From Thiofilum flexile DSM 14609 (GTDB lineage Bacteria > Pseudomonadota > Gammaproteobacteria > Thiotrichales > Thiotrichaceae), in contig NZ_KB904752.1 in assembly GCF_000380185.1 (NCBI RefSeq), positions 1 to 64,000 on the forward strand: a stretch of 64,000 bases of DNA. The letters are read 5' to 3'. Positions 26,920 through 36,500 of this stretch are shown here, piece by piece; the first letter of the stretch is position 1, and every line of letters begins with the position of its first letter. A model generated the notes under the pieces. It was not told the origin of the DNA. It saw nothing but the letters and a program-made list of their open reading frames with translations, and made no database searches. The translations under genes and the position numbers were made by a program.

Positions 26920-29900
26920 ATGTCTATAAAGTATACTCTCTATTCCTTATCTAGAGGTGGAGGGGGGCGTTTGTTGCTAAAACCCTTCCTGATAATGTTA
27001 CTATTTCTTACTTTTTCCCTCAGCAATGCCTATGCTGCTACGACCCTGAGTGGAACGGTCTTTGATGATCCCAATTATGGTGGGGGCGCTGGGCGCAGCT
27101 TAACCACCTCCAGTGGAGTAGGGGTCAGTGGTGCCACCATTGAGTTATACGATGCTACTGGTACGTTAGTGACCACGGTAACCAGCGCTGGCGGAGGTGC
27201 TTATAACTTTGCGACGGTAGATCCGGGTGATTACTATGTGCGGGTTGTGAGTGATAGCGTGAACTCCAGCCGCAGTGGTTCAACGGGGGCAGAGCTAGGA
27301 GTCATGACCTTCCGCACGGATGGTACAACGGATGTTACCAGTGAAGTCGGGGGACGTAATCCAGCAGTAGCCGATAGTGCCGCCAATAGTGGTACAGAAA
27401 CCCTCAACACGACAACGTTTGTTTTATCGGGTGGGGGACAAGCCCAAGCAGTACAACCCATTACCGTTGGAGCTACACCGATTAGCGGCGTGGACTTTGG
27501 TTTTAACTTCAGCACCATCGTCAATACCAATAATGCGGGGCAAGGCTCGTTACGGCAATTTATTCTTAATAGTAATCTTTTAGCCAATACGGGATTAGAT
27601 CAAGTAGACAATCCTAGTGATGGCGCACCGGATCCAGCAGCGGGGGTAGAAACCTCCATCTTTATGATTCCGGGGAGCGGTGCCCATACCATTAGCCTTA
27701 GTAGTATTTTACCTACTATTACCGGAGCCGCTACCGCTATCGATGCCAGTACCCAAGATGGAGTGAGCTGTAGCGCGGCTACTCGTACTTTAACCGTGAC
27801 CTTAGATGGAACCAGTGCAGGAAGTCTGGTCAGTGGTTTAAATATTGATGCGGCTAATGTCCATGTACGTGGTATTGCCATTGGTAAGTTTACGGAGTCG
27901 GGCATTACAGGGACAGCGAATGGTGATGGCTTAGTCGTGACCTGTAGCAATTTAGGTCTAGCGGCGGATGGTACTACACTCCTCACCAATACCTTACACG
28001 GTATCCATGCGAAGAGTGGTCTAAGTGGTTTAATCCTCGGCGGTAGCTCGGTAGATGACCGCAATATTATCTCTGGCAATGCCCGTAATGGAGCCTTTTT
28101 AGAGGGGGCTTCTAATGCCATTATTGATCATAACTATATTGGTACCAGTGCGGATGGGTTATCTGCTCGTTCTAATAATCGCGAGGGAGTTGCTTATGCG
28201 GGGATTGTCACATCAGCAGCGGCAGCGACCAATATCATGATTCGCAATAATCTGATTTCTGGTGGTGATATTATTACCGGAACAGGGCCGGTTAATGTCA
28301 CTAGTGGTATTCGTCTAGAGAATTTAAGTAATAATATTACCATTACGGGCAATTTAATTGGTACGAATCCTAGCGGTACCGCCGCTTTAGCCAATACCGG
28401 CTATGGTATTTATATTCAAAATGTCACCGATATCACTATCGGGGGACTCACGGCGGCGGAACGCAATATTATTTCGGGGAATGGTAAAGACGGTATTAAT
28501 ACCCGTTTTGGCACCAAACGCCTGAATATTTATGGTAACTACATTGGTGTCGATATTACCGGCACAGTGGCTCTAGGTAATACGGATAATGGTATTTTCT
28601 TAGCCGATACCCAAACCACCAATATTGGTAATGCTGATCCTTCAGGGCGCAATATTATTACCGGCAATAAAATCAGCGGTATTCGCAATAGTGCTTCCAC
28701 CATTACCTCGATCGCGGGTAACTATATCGGGGTGGATGCCACAGGCACAGCAGCGCCAGGTAATACCTTACATGGTATTTTCGTACAAAATTCCAGTGAT
28801 GTGACCATCGGGGGTAGCACGGTAGGGGCACGCAATGTGGTCTCTGGTAATAAAGTGATTGGTATTTTCATGCAAAATATTAACGCTGCCACTACTACTA
28901 CTACCCGCATCGAAGGCAACTATATTGGTCTATTACCCGATGGGGATACTGCAGCCGGTAATACTCAGTCAGGGATTGAAAGCTCGTGGTCTGCAGGTAC
29001 ATTAACCGGCAATGTGATTCATAACAATGTTATTTCAGGCAATAAGACGCGCGGGATTCACCCTGTGAATAGTGCCAGTACTACTATTACTAATAATATT
29101 ATCGGTTTAAATGCGGCAGGTACGGCTGCCCGTCCAAACATAGAGCATGGGATTGATATTGATATCGCTGCCAGTGATTTATTGATCGAGAACAATGTTA
29201 TTTCAGGGAATACTAAATCGGGTATTCGGGTGTTCACGGGTACGGCTACGAACGGGCGGATTATTAATAATCGGATTGGTGTGGGTGTTGATGGTGTTAC
29301 CGCTTTTGGCAATAGTATTTCAGGGATTTTGATCGACGGCGCTACGGGTATTACGGTGGGCGGCAGTGGGGCAACCGATTCCAATATTATTGCTTATAAT
29401 ACAGGCGATGCCGTATCTCTCACTGGTACGGGTAGCAAGGCGAATATTATTAGTCGCAATATCATGTTTGCGAATACAAACCTAGGTATCGATTTAGATG
29501 ATAATAATGTCACCCTTAATGATGGTAGTGCGCTCAGCACCGGAGCCAATGAGGGCTTGAACTTCCCACAATTCAAACAAGTTACCTTATTAGGTGGCAA
29601 TTTAACCGTAAATGGTTGTGCGCCTGCGGGGGCTACTATTGAGCTATTTGAGGCCGATGTATCACCGACTTCTGGCTCTGGCGTGGCAGCAGGCTCGAAT
29701 CAAATAGGGCGTACGCTAGATTATGGTGAGGGTGAGCGTTATTTAGCGACCTTTGTCGAGGGTGTGGGTGAGGAAACACCGACTACTACCATTGACTGCG
29801 CAACATTGACCGATACAGATGCGAATAATGCTACCGGAATGAGTGTGTTCCAATGGACGATACCAGTTCCTAGCAATGTTGTATTAGGGGATAAGCTAAC

Positions 29901-32900
29901 CGCAACTTCAACGATTGCGGCCTCTGGGACTTCAGAGTTTTCCAGTGTTTCATCAGTAGTTTTAGGTAATGTCGCTCCGGTGATTACCAGTGATGGTGGG
30001 GGAGCTACTGCTGCTCTATCTGTAGCTGAAAATCAAACCGCAGTGACTACAGTAACCGCTACCGATGCGAACCCTACTGATACTTTGACTTACTCTGTTA
30101 ACGGAGGAGCGGATGCGGCTAAGTTTGCTATTAATGCATCTACTGGCGTATTGACTTTTGTTACTGCTCCAGACTTTGAAAATCCGACCGATGCCGATAC
30201 GAATAATACCTATCTAGTACAAGTGACGGTAGACGATGGCAATGGCGGGACAACCATTCAAGACCTCACTATCACTGTAACGGATGCTGCCGAAAATGTA
30301 GCACCTGTGATTAGTAGTGATGGCGGAACTGCAACGGCTGCCTTGTCAGTTGCTGAAAATCAAACCGCTGTTACCACAGTAACCGCAACCGATGCGAACC
30401 CTACCGATACTCTAACTTACTCCATTACTGGTGGAGCCGATTCAGCTAAGTTTGCGATTGATACAAATACGGGGGTACTGACCTTCACTACCGCACCTGA
30501 CTTTGAAAATCCGACCGATGCTGATACTAATAATACCTATCTGGTTCAAGTGACTGTATCTGATGGTAATGGCGGTACAGATATCCAAGATATCACTGTG
30601 ACCGTAACCGATGTTGCGGAAAATGTGGCACCTGATATCACTAGTGATGGCGGAACTGCTACCGCTGCTCTATCTGTAGCTGAAAATCAAACCGCAGTGA
30701 CTACTGTCGCCGCAACGGATGCAAATGGTGATACCTTAACTTACTCCATTAGTGGTGGAACCGATGCGGCTAAGTTTGCGATTGATACAAATACGGGGGT
30801 ACTGACCTTCACTACCGCACCTGACTTTGAAAATCCGACCGATGCTGATACTAATAATACCTATTTGGTACAAGTGACTGTATCTGATGGTAATGGTGGG
30901 ACTGATGTTCAGGATATAACCGTCACTGTTACAGATGTTGCGGAAAATGTGGCACCTGATATCACTAGTGATGGCGGAACTGCTACCGCTGCTCTATCTG
31001 TAGCTGAAAATCAAACGGCAGTTACTACGGTTACGGCAACCGATGCGAATCCGACCGATACTCTAACTTACTCCATTAGTGGTGGAACCGATGCGGCTAA
31101 GTTTGCGATTGATACAAATACGGGGGTACTGACCTTCATTACCGCACCGGACTTTGAAAATCCAACCGATGCTGATACCAATAATGCGTATGAAGTACAA
31201 GTGACTGTATCTGATAACAATGGTGGCACAGATATCCAAGATATCACTGTGACGGTAACGGATGTTGCGGAAAACATTGCTCCGGTAATTACCAGTGATG
31301 GAGGCGGTGCGACGGCAGCACTCAGTGTTCCTGAGGGTACAGCAACGGTGACTACTGTAGTAGCAACAGATGCAAATCCTACTGATACCTTGACTTACTC
31401 TATTAGTGGGGGCGTCGATGCGGCATTGTTTGGTATTGACGCAAGTACGGGGGTATTAATCTTTAATACTATTCCTAATTTCACAACCCCGACTGATGCG
31501 GATAGCAATAATGTTTACGAGGTGCAAGTGAGCGTTTCGGATGGTCAGGCTACGGCGGTGCAGGATTTGACTGTGACGGTGACGGATGTCTCGGTACAGG
31601 TACTAGAGTATACCGTGCGTCGTGCTGTGGATGGGCGTTATCATGTCTATATGCGTCCGACTATAGATCCGGTATTAGGCCCTAATCTAAGCTTTACTGG
31701 ACAGATTACGCTCACCGTTCCAACGGGCGTAGGTGCTAATCAATTTATGGTGAATGATTTGCAAACGGCTGTACCGGGTGTGACATGGGCAATGAATTCA
31801 CGGGCAAATGCGCCTACCGAAAGCAGTGGCACGGATTACCTATCCTTTAACTTCACTCCGAATGGTACGAATCTATTTAACTGGCAAGCGGGCGTAGAGT
31901 TGGAGGTATTTAACTTTACTAATCCGAATGCCTGCGTGGGGGTTGTGGCAGTAATGGAGGATGCTGATCCGTTTAATGCGCAACCTAACTCCGTCGGTTC
32001 AGTGCCAGGGAATCAATTTACCAATACCGGCTGGGGTTCACCTACTGATAATAATTACCTCGCTAATTATGGTAGCCCAGTTGATTGTGTGAATAATGTT
32101 CCTCCGGTTATTAACAGCGATGGTGGAGGTGCTACAGCGGCACTCTCAATGGTTGAAAACCAAACTGCAGTGACTACCGTAACCGCAACCGATGCCAATA
32201 CGACTGATACCTTAACCTACTCTATTAGTGGTGGGGCAGATGCGGCGAAGTTTGCGATTGATGCGACTACTGGTGTATTAAGCTTTGTTACAGCACCAAG
32301 CTTTGCTACTCCAACGGATGCGGATACTAATAATGTGTATGAGGTGCAAGTCACCGTAACCGATAGTAGTGCTAATACGGCGGTGCAAGATATTAGTGTA
32401 ACGATCACTAGTACACCTGCTGGGGTAGTCGTGCAAGTACGTGGTTTCTTGCAAGGGCCGTTTAATGGTTCTACTAGCTTAATGGAGGATAGTTTACGCA
32501 CACTCAATCTTATCCCTAGTGCACAGCCTTATACGATGGCACCCTTTGCTTATACCGGAACAGAGTCAGCGGATAATACTTTGCTGGCGGTCAGTGGTAA
32601 TGATGCAATAGTGGATTGGGTATTGGTAGAGTTGCGCGATGCAGCTAGCCCAACGACTATCTTGGCGCAACAGGCAGCACTTTTACAACGGGATGGCGAT
32701 GTGGTAAGGCCAGATACTGGCAGTGTAGACCTAACCTTCTCTAGTATAAGTGCAGGGAATTACTATGTATCTTTACGCCATCGCAATCATCTTGGTGTTA
32801 TAAGTGCTAGTGCCTTGCCGTTGAGTTCTACTCCGACTATGGTCGACTTCATCCAACTCAGTACAGCAGTCATGGGGACTAATCCGCGCATGCAGGCGGC

Positions 32901-33201
32901 AGGTCTAGCACTGATGTGGGCTGGGGATGCCAATCGGACGAGTCAGGTTATTGCAAGTGGTCCGAATAATGACACTAGCGATATCTTAGGTGTGGTGTTG
33001 ATGGCGGTGAATAATACCCTGCTCAACAGCAACTTTAGACTCGATGGCTATCAAGTAACGGACTTAGATCTGAATGGTTCCACTTTATTTGCCGGCCCTA
33101 GTAACGATACTAACTTGGTGATTGGTAATGTGTTAGTGCACCCAGGGAATAGTACCTACTCAGCTAATTTCGTGATACAGGGAGGTATTCCACAAAATTA
33201 A
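26920..33201 (+). CDS. Secreted beta-helix/cadherin modular protein, 2093 aa (giant family member 4)
   Basis: A signal peptide is cleaved near A39 (LSNAYA/ATTLSG). Next is an SdrD/Cna-B-like domain (about 40-195, TLSGTVFDDPNYGGG, GVSGATIELYDATGTLV). A long right-handed parallel beta-helix follows (about 200-1010) with many copies of RNIISGN, NYIG and GI-type rungs. Then come five cadherin-like repeats (about 1017-1555), a novel beta-rich module (about 1557-1727, LEYTVRRAVDGRYHVYM), a sixth cadherin (1728-1835) and the family C-terminal domain (1836-2093). Three cadherins share near-identical 324-bp DNA repeats. The protein is probably an exported filamentous adhesin or sheath component. No catalytic polysaccharide-lyase residues can be singled out in the helix. 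Confidence 0.87.
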   Translation: MSIKYTLYSLSRGGGGRLLLKPFLIMLLFLTFSLSNAYAATTLSGTVFDDPNYGGGAGRSLTTSSGVGVSGATIELYDATGTLVTTVTSAGGGAYNFATVDPGDYYVRVVSDSVNSSRSGSTGAELGVMTFRTDGTTDVTSEVGGRNPAVADSAANSGTETLNTTTFVLSGGGQAQAVQPITVGATPISGVDFGFNFSTIVNTNNAGQGSLRQFILNSNLLANTGLDQVDNPSDGAPDPAAGVETSIFMIPGSGAHTISLSSILPTITGAATAIDASTQDGVSCSAATRTLTVTLDGTSAGSLVSGLNIDAANVHVRGIAIGKFTESGITGTANGDGLVVTCSNLGLAADGTTLLTNTLHGIHAKSGLSGLILGGSSVDDRNIISGNARNGAFLEGASNAIIDHNYIGTSADGLSARSNNREGVAYAGIVTSAAAATNIMIRNNLISGGDIITGTGPVNVTSGIRLENLSNNITITGNLIGTNPSGTAALANTGYGIYIQNVTDITIGGLTAAERNIISGNGKDGINTRFGTKRLNIYGNYIGVDITGTVALGNTDNGIFLADTQTTNIGNADPSGRNIITGNKISGIRNSASTITSIAGNYIGVDATGTAAPGNTLHGIFVQNSSDVTIGGSTVGARNVVSGNKVIGIFMQNINAATTTTTRIEGNYIGLLPDGDTAAGNTQSGIESSWSAGTLTGNVIHNNVISGNKTRGIHPVNSASTTITNNIIGLNAAGTAARPNIEHGIDIDIAASDLLIENNVISGNTKSGIRVFTGTATNGRIINNRIGVGVDGVTAFGNSISGILIDGATGITVGGSGATDSNIIAYNTGDAVSLTGTGSKANIISRNIMFANTNLGIDLDDNNVTLNDGSALSTGANEGLNFPQFKQVTLLGGNLTVNGCAPAGATIELFEADVSPTSGSGVAAGSNQIGRTLDYGEGERYLATFVEGVGEETPTTTIDCATLTDTDANNATGMSVFQWTIPVPSNVVLGDKLTATSTIAASGTSEFSSVSSVVLGNVAPVITSDGGGATAALSVAENQTAVTTVTATDANPTDTLTYSVNGGADAAKFAINASTGVLTFVTAPDFENPTDADTNNTYLVQVTVDDGNGGTTIQDLTITVTDAAENVAPVISSDGGTATAALSVAENQTAVTTVTATDANPTDTLTYSITGGADSAKFAIDTNTGVLTFTTAPDFENPTDADTNNTYLVQVTVSDGNGGTDIQDITVTVTDVAENVAPDITSDGGTATAALSVAENQTAVTTVAATDANGDTLTYSISGGTDAAKFAIDTNTGVLTFTTAPDFENPTDADTNNTYLVQVTVSDGNGGTDVQDITVTVTDVAENVAPDITSDGGTATAALSVAENQTAVTTVTATDANPTDTLTYSISGGTDAAKFAIDTNTGVLTFITAPDFENPTDADTNNAYEVQVTVSDNNGGTDIQDITVTVTDVAENIAPVITSDGGGATAALSVPEGTATVTTVVATDANPTDTLTYSISGGVDAALFGIDASTGVLIFNTIPNFTTPTDADSNNVYEVQVSVSDGQATAVQDLTVTVTDVSVQVLEYTVRRAVDGRYHVYMRPTIDPVLGPNLSFTGQITLTVPTGVGANQFMVNDLQTAVPGVTWAMNSRANAPTESSGTDYLSFNFTPNGTNLFNWQAGVELEVFNFTNPNACVGVVAVMEDADPFNAQPNSVGSVPGNQFTNTGWGSPTDNNYLANYGSPVDCVNNVPPVINSDGGGATAALSMVENQTAVTTVTATDANTTDTLTYSISGGADAAKFAIDATTGVLSFVTAPSFATPTDADTNNVYEVQVTVTDSSANTAVQDISVTITSTPAGVVVQVRGFLQGPFNGSTSLMEDSLRTLNLIPSAQPYTMAPFAYTGTESADNTLLAVSGNDAIVDWVLVELRDAASPTTILAQQAALLQRDGDVVRPDTGSVDLTFSSISAGNYYVSLRHRNHLGVISASALPLSSTPTMVDFIQLSTAVMGTNPRMQAAGLALMWAGDANRTSQVIASGPNNDTSDILGVVLMAVNNTLLNSNFRLDGYQVTDLDLNGSTLFAGPSNDTNLVIGNVLVHPGNSTYSANFVIQGGIPQN

Positions 33202-33226
33202 TAAATAGTTACTGTTCTGAGAAACT

Positions 33227-33261
33227 AAAAAGCCACCTCTGAATTAGAGGTGGCTTTTTTT
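33227..33261 (+). terminator. Terminator of giant member 4
   Basis: AAAAAGCCACCTCT pairs with AGAGGTGGCTTTTTT over the loop GAATT and ends in seven T residues, 25 bases after the stop codon. A related terminator follows member 5. Confidence 0.93.
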
Positions 33262-33380
33262 ATTGGATAATTAGCTAATCAACAGTAAGAGATATTATTT
33301 TTATTGATAATAATATAACCAATACCGAAGTTAATTTGTTTGAGTGTTTATCTGGCAATTTTAATGCTTAATAGCAGTCT

Positions 33381-33542
33381 TTTTTCTGTATTAAAAACAA
33401 GCTTGCTTATAAGTTTTAAATATGGCAATTTAATATAGAAGTGTCACTTGGTTTTAATATATTTATATTAAAAATATATCAGAATCAAAATAAATAGCCT
33501 GATGAAAATAATTTAAAATTATAACTCTGGGTAAAAAATATC
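33381..33542 (+). promoter_or_regulatory. Leader/promoter region copy B (upstream of giant member 5)
   Basis: This is a diverged copy of 26751-26919, including TTAAAAACAAGCTTGCTTAT and the AACTCTGGGTAAAAAATAT before the start codon. It gives member 5 its own promoter downstream of the member 4 terminator. The preceding 33262-33380 shows nothing recognisable. Confidence 0.55.
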
Positions 33543-36500
33543 ATGTCTATAAAATATACTCTCTATCCCTTTTTCAGAGGTGGTGGGGGTCATTTTTCTC
33601 TCAAACCCTCCTTTCTTATCTTACTGCTGCTTACCTTTTTCCTCAGCAATGCCTATGCTGCCACGACCTTGAGTGGAACGGTCTTTGATGATCCCAATTA
33701 TGGTGGGGGAGCCGGACGCAGCTTAGCCACTTCCAGTGGATTAGGGGTCAGTGGTGCCACCATTGAGTTATACGATGCTACTGGTACGCTAGTGACTACG
33801 GTAACCAGCGCCGGTGGGGGCGCTTATAACTTTGCGACGGTAGATCCGGGTGATTACTATGTGCGGGTTGTGAGTGATTCAGTAAACGCCAGCCGCAGTG
33901 GTTCAACGGGTGCCGAGCTAGGGGTGATGACCTTCCGCACTGATGGTACTACAGATGTCACTAGTGAAGTGGGGGGGCGCAATCCCGCTGTAGCCGATAG
34001 TGCCGCCAATAGTGGTACAGAAACCCTCAACACGACAACGTTTGTTTTATCGGGTGGGGGACAAGCCCAAGCAGTACAACCCATTACGGTTGGAGCCACA
34101 CCGATTAGCGGCGTGGACTTTGGTTTTAACTTCAGCACCATCGTCAATACCAATAATGCGGGGCAAGGTTCGTTACGGCAATTTATTCTTAATAGCAATC
34201 TCTTAGCCAATACTGGCCTCGATCAAGTAGATAATCCCAGTGATGGCGCACCGGATCCAGCGGCGGGGGTAGAAACCTCCATCTTTATGATTCCGGGGAG
34301 CGGTGCCCATACCATTAGCCTTAGTAGTATTTTACCTACTATTACCGGAGCGGCTACCGCTATCGATGCCAGTACCCAAGACGGGGTGAGCTGTAGCGCG
34401 GCTACTCGTACTTTAACCGTGACCTTAGATGGAACCAGTGCAGGAAGTCTGGTCAGTGGTTTAAACATTGATGCAGCTAATGTCCATGTGCGTGGTATTG
34501 CGATTGGTAAGTTTACGGAGTCGGGTATTACAGGGACAGCGAATGCCGATGGCTTAGTCGTGACCTGTAGCAATTTAGGGTTAGCTGCCGATGGGACTAC
34601 ACTCCTAACTAATACCTTACACGGTATCCATGCTAAGAGTGGTCTAAGTGGTTTAATCCTCGGCGGTAGCTCGGTAGATGACCGCAATATTATCTCTGGT
34701 AATGGACGCAATGGAGCCTTTTTAGAAGGGGCTTCTAATGCCATTATTGATCATAACTATATTGGTACCAGTGCGGATGGCTTGTCGGCTCGTTCTAATA
34801 ATCAGGAGGGAGCCGCAACATATGGTGGGGTTGCCACCTCAACCGTAGCCGCCACCAATATTATGATCCGTAATAACCTGATTTCAGGGGGGAGTATTAT
34901 TGTAGGGATTAATGTTACCAGCGGTATTCGTTTAGAGAATTTAAGTAATAATATTACCGTGACCGGTAACTTGATCGGTACTAATCCTAGTGGTACAGCC
35001 GCTTTAGCGAATAGTGGTTATGGTATTTATATTCAAAATGCCACCGATATCACTATCGGGGGACTCACCGTAGCCGAGCGCAATATTATTTCGGGGAATG
35101 GTAGAGATGGTATTAATACTCGTTTTGGTACCAAACGGGTCAATATCTATGGTAACTATATCGGGGTGGACATTACCGGAGCGGTTGCATTGGGTAATAC
35201 CGATAATGGTATTTTCTTAGCCGATACCCAAACCACCAATATTGGTAATGCGGATCCTTCAGGGCGCAATATTATTACTGGCAATAAAATCAGCGGTATT
35301 CGCAATAGTGCTTCTACCATTACCACGATCGCGGGTAACTATATTGGGGTAGATGCTTCGGGTACAGCAGCACTGGGGAATACCTTACACGGTATTTATG
35401 TACAAAACTCCATCGATGTAACCATTGGGGGGAGTACGGTAGGGGCACGTAATGTGGTCTCTGGTAATAAAACGATTGGTATCTTCCTGCAAAACAGCTC
35501 GTCTACCGCGACCACTACTGCCCGCATCGAAGGTAACTATATTGGCCTATTACCCGATGGGGATACCGCAGCCGGTAATACTCAATCAGGGATTGAAAGC
35601 GCGTGGTCTGTGGGGACACTAACCGGCAATGTGATTCACAATAACGTCATTTCTGCGAATAAAACCCGTGGAATTCATCCTGTGAATAGTGCCAATACCA
35701 CGATTACCAATAATATCGTGGGTTTAAATGCGGCGGGTACGGCGGCTCGTCCAAATCTTGAGCATGGTATTGATATTGATATCGCCGCCAGTAATTTATT
35801 GATCGAGAACAATATTGTTTCGGGCAATACCAAGGCCGGTATTCATGTGCTTTCAGGTACGGCTACCAATAGTCGAATTATAAATAATAAGATCGGTGTG
35901 GCAGGTGATGGAGTAACAGCATTTGGTAATGGAATGTCTGGGGTATGGTTAGAGGGTACTAACAGTGTCACCGTGGGCGGCAGTGGCGCAACCGATGCGA
36001 ATATTATTGCCCATAACACGGGCGATGGCGTGTCGCTGAGTGGCACCAATAATAAAATGAACATTATTAGTCGCAATATGATCTTTGCGAATAGTAATCT
36101 AGGGATTGATTTAGATAAAAATAATGTCACCCTCAATGATGGCAGTGCGCTTAGTACCGGAGCCAATGAGGGACTGAATTTCCCGCAATTTAAACAGGTG
36201 GCTTTGTTAGGTGGTAATTTAACCATAAATGGTTGTGCGCCTGCGGGAGCTACCATTGAGCTATTTGAGGCGGATGTATCACCCACTTCAAGCTCTGGTG
36301 TCGCGGCAGGTTCTAATCAAATAGGCCGTACGCTAGATTATGGTGAGGGGGAACGTTATCTCGCTACCTTTGTCGAGGGGGTAGGCGAGGAAGTGCCGAC
36401 TACAGCCATTGACTGTGCCACCTTGACCGATAGTGATGCCAATAATGCTACCGGAATGAGTGTGTTCCAATGGACGATACCTGCCCCTAGCAATATCGTA

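Noticed and set aside
27234-28121. Minus-strand open frames (117 and 173 aa) conserved in both members 4 and 5
   Set aside because: They lie antisense to the near-identical coding repeats, so their conservation follows from the sense protein. They have no start signals or family match and are proline/valine-rich shadow translations.
30303-31270. Possible CRISPR-like regular repeats
   Set aside because: The period is 324 bp, in frame, and encodes cadherin domains. There are no short repeats with unique spacers.
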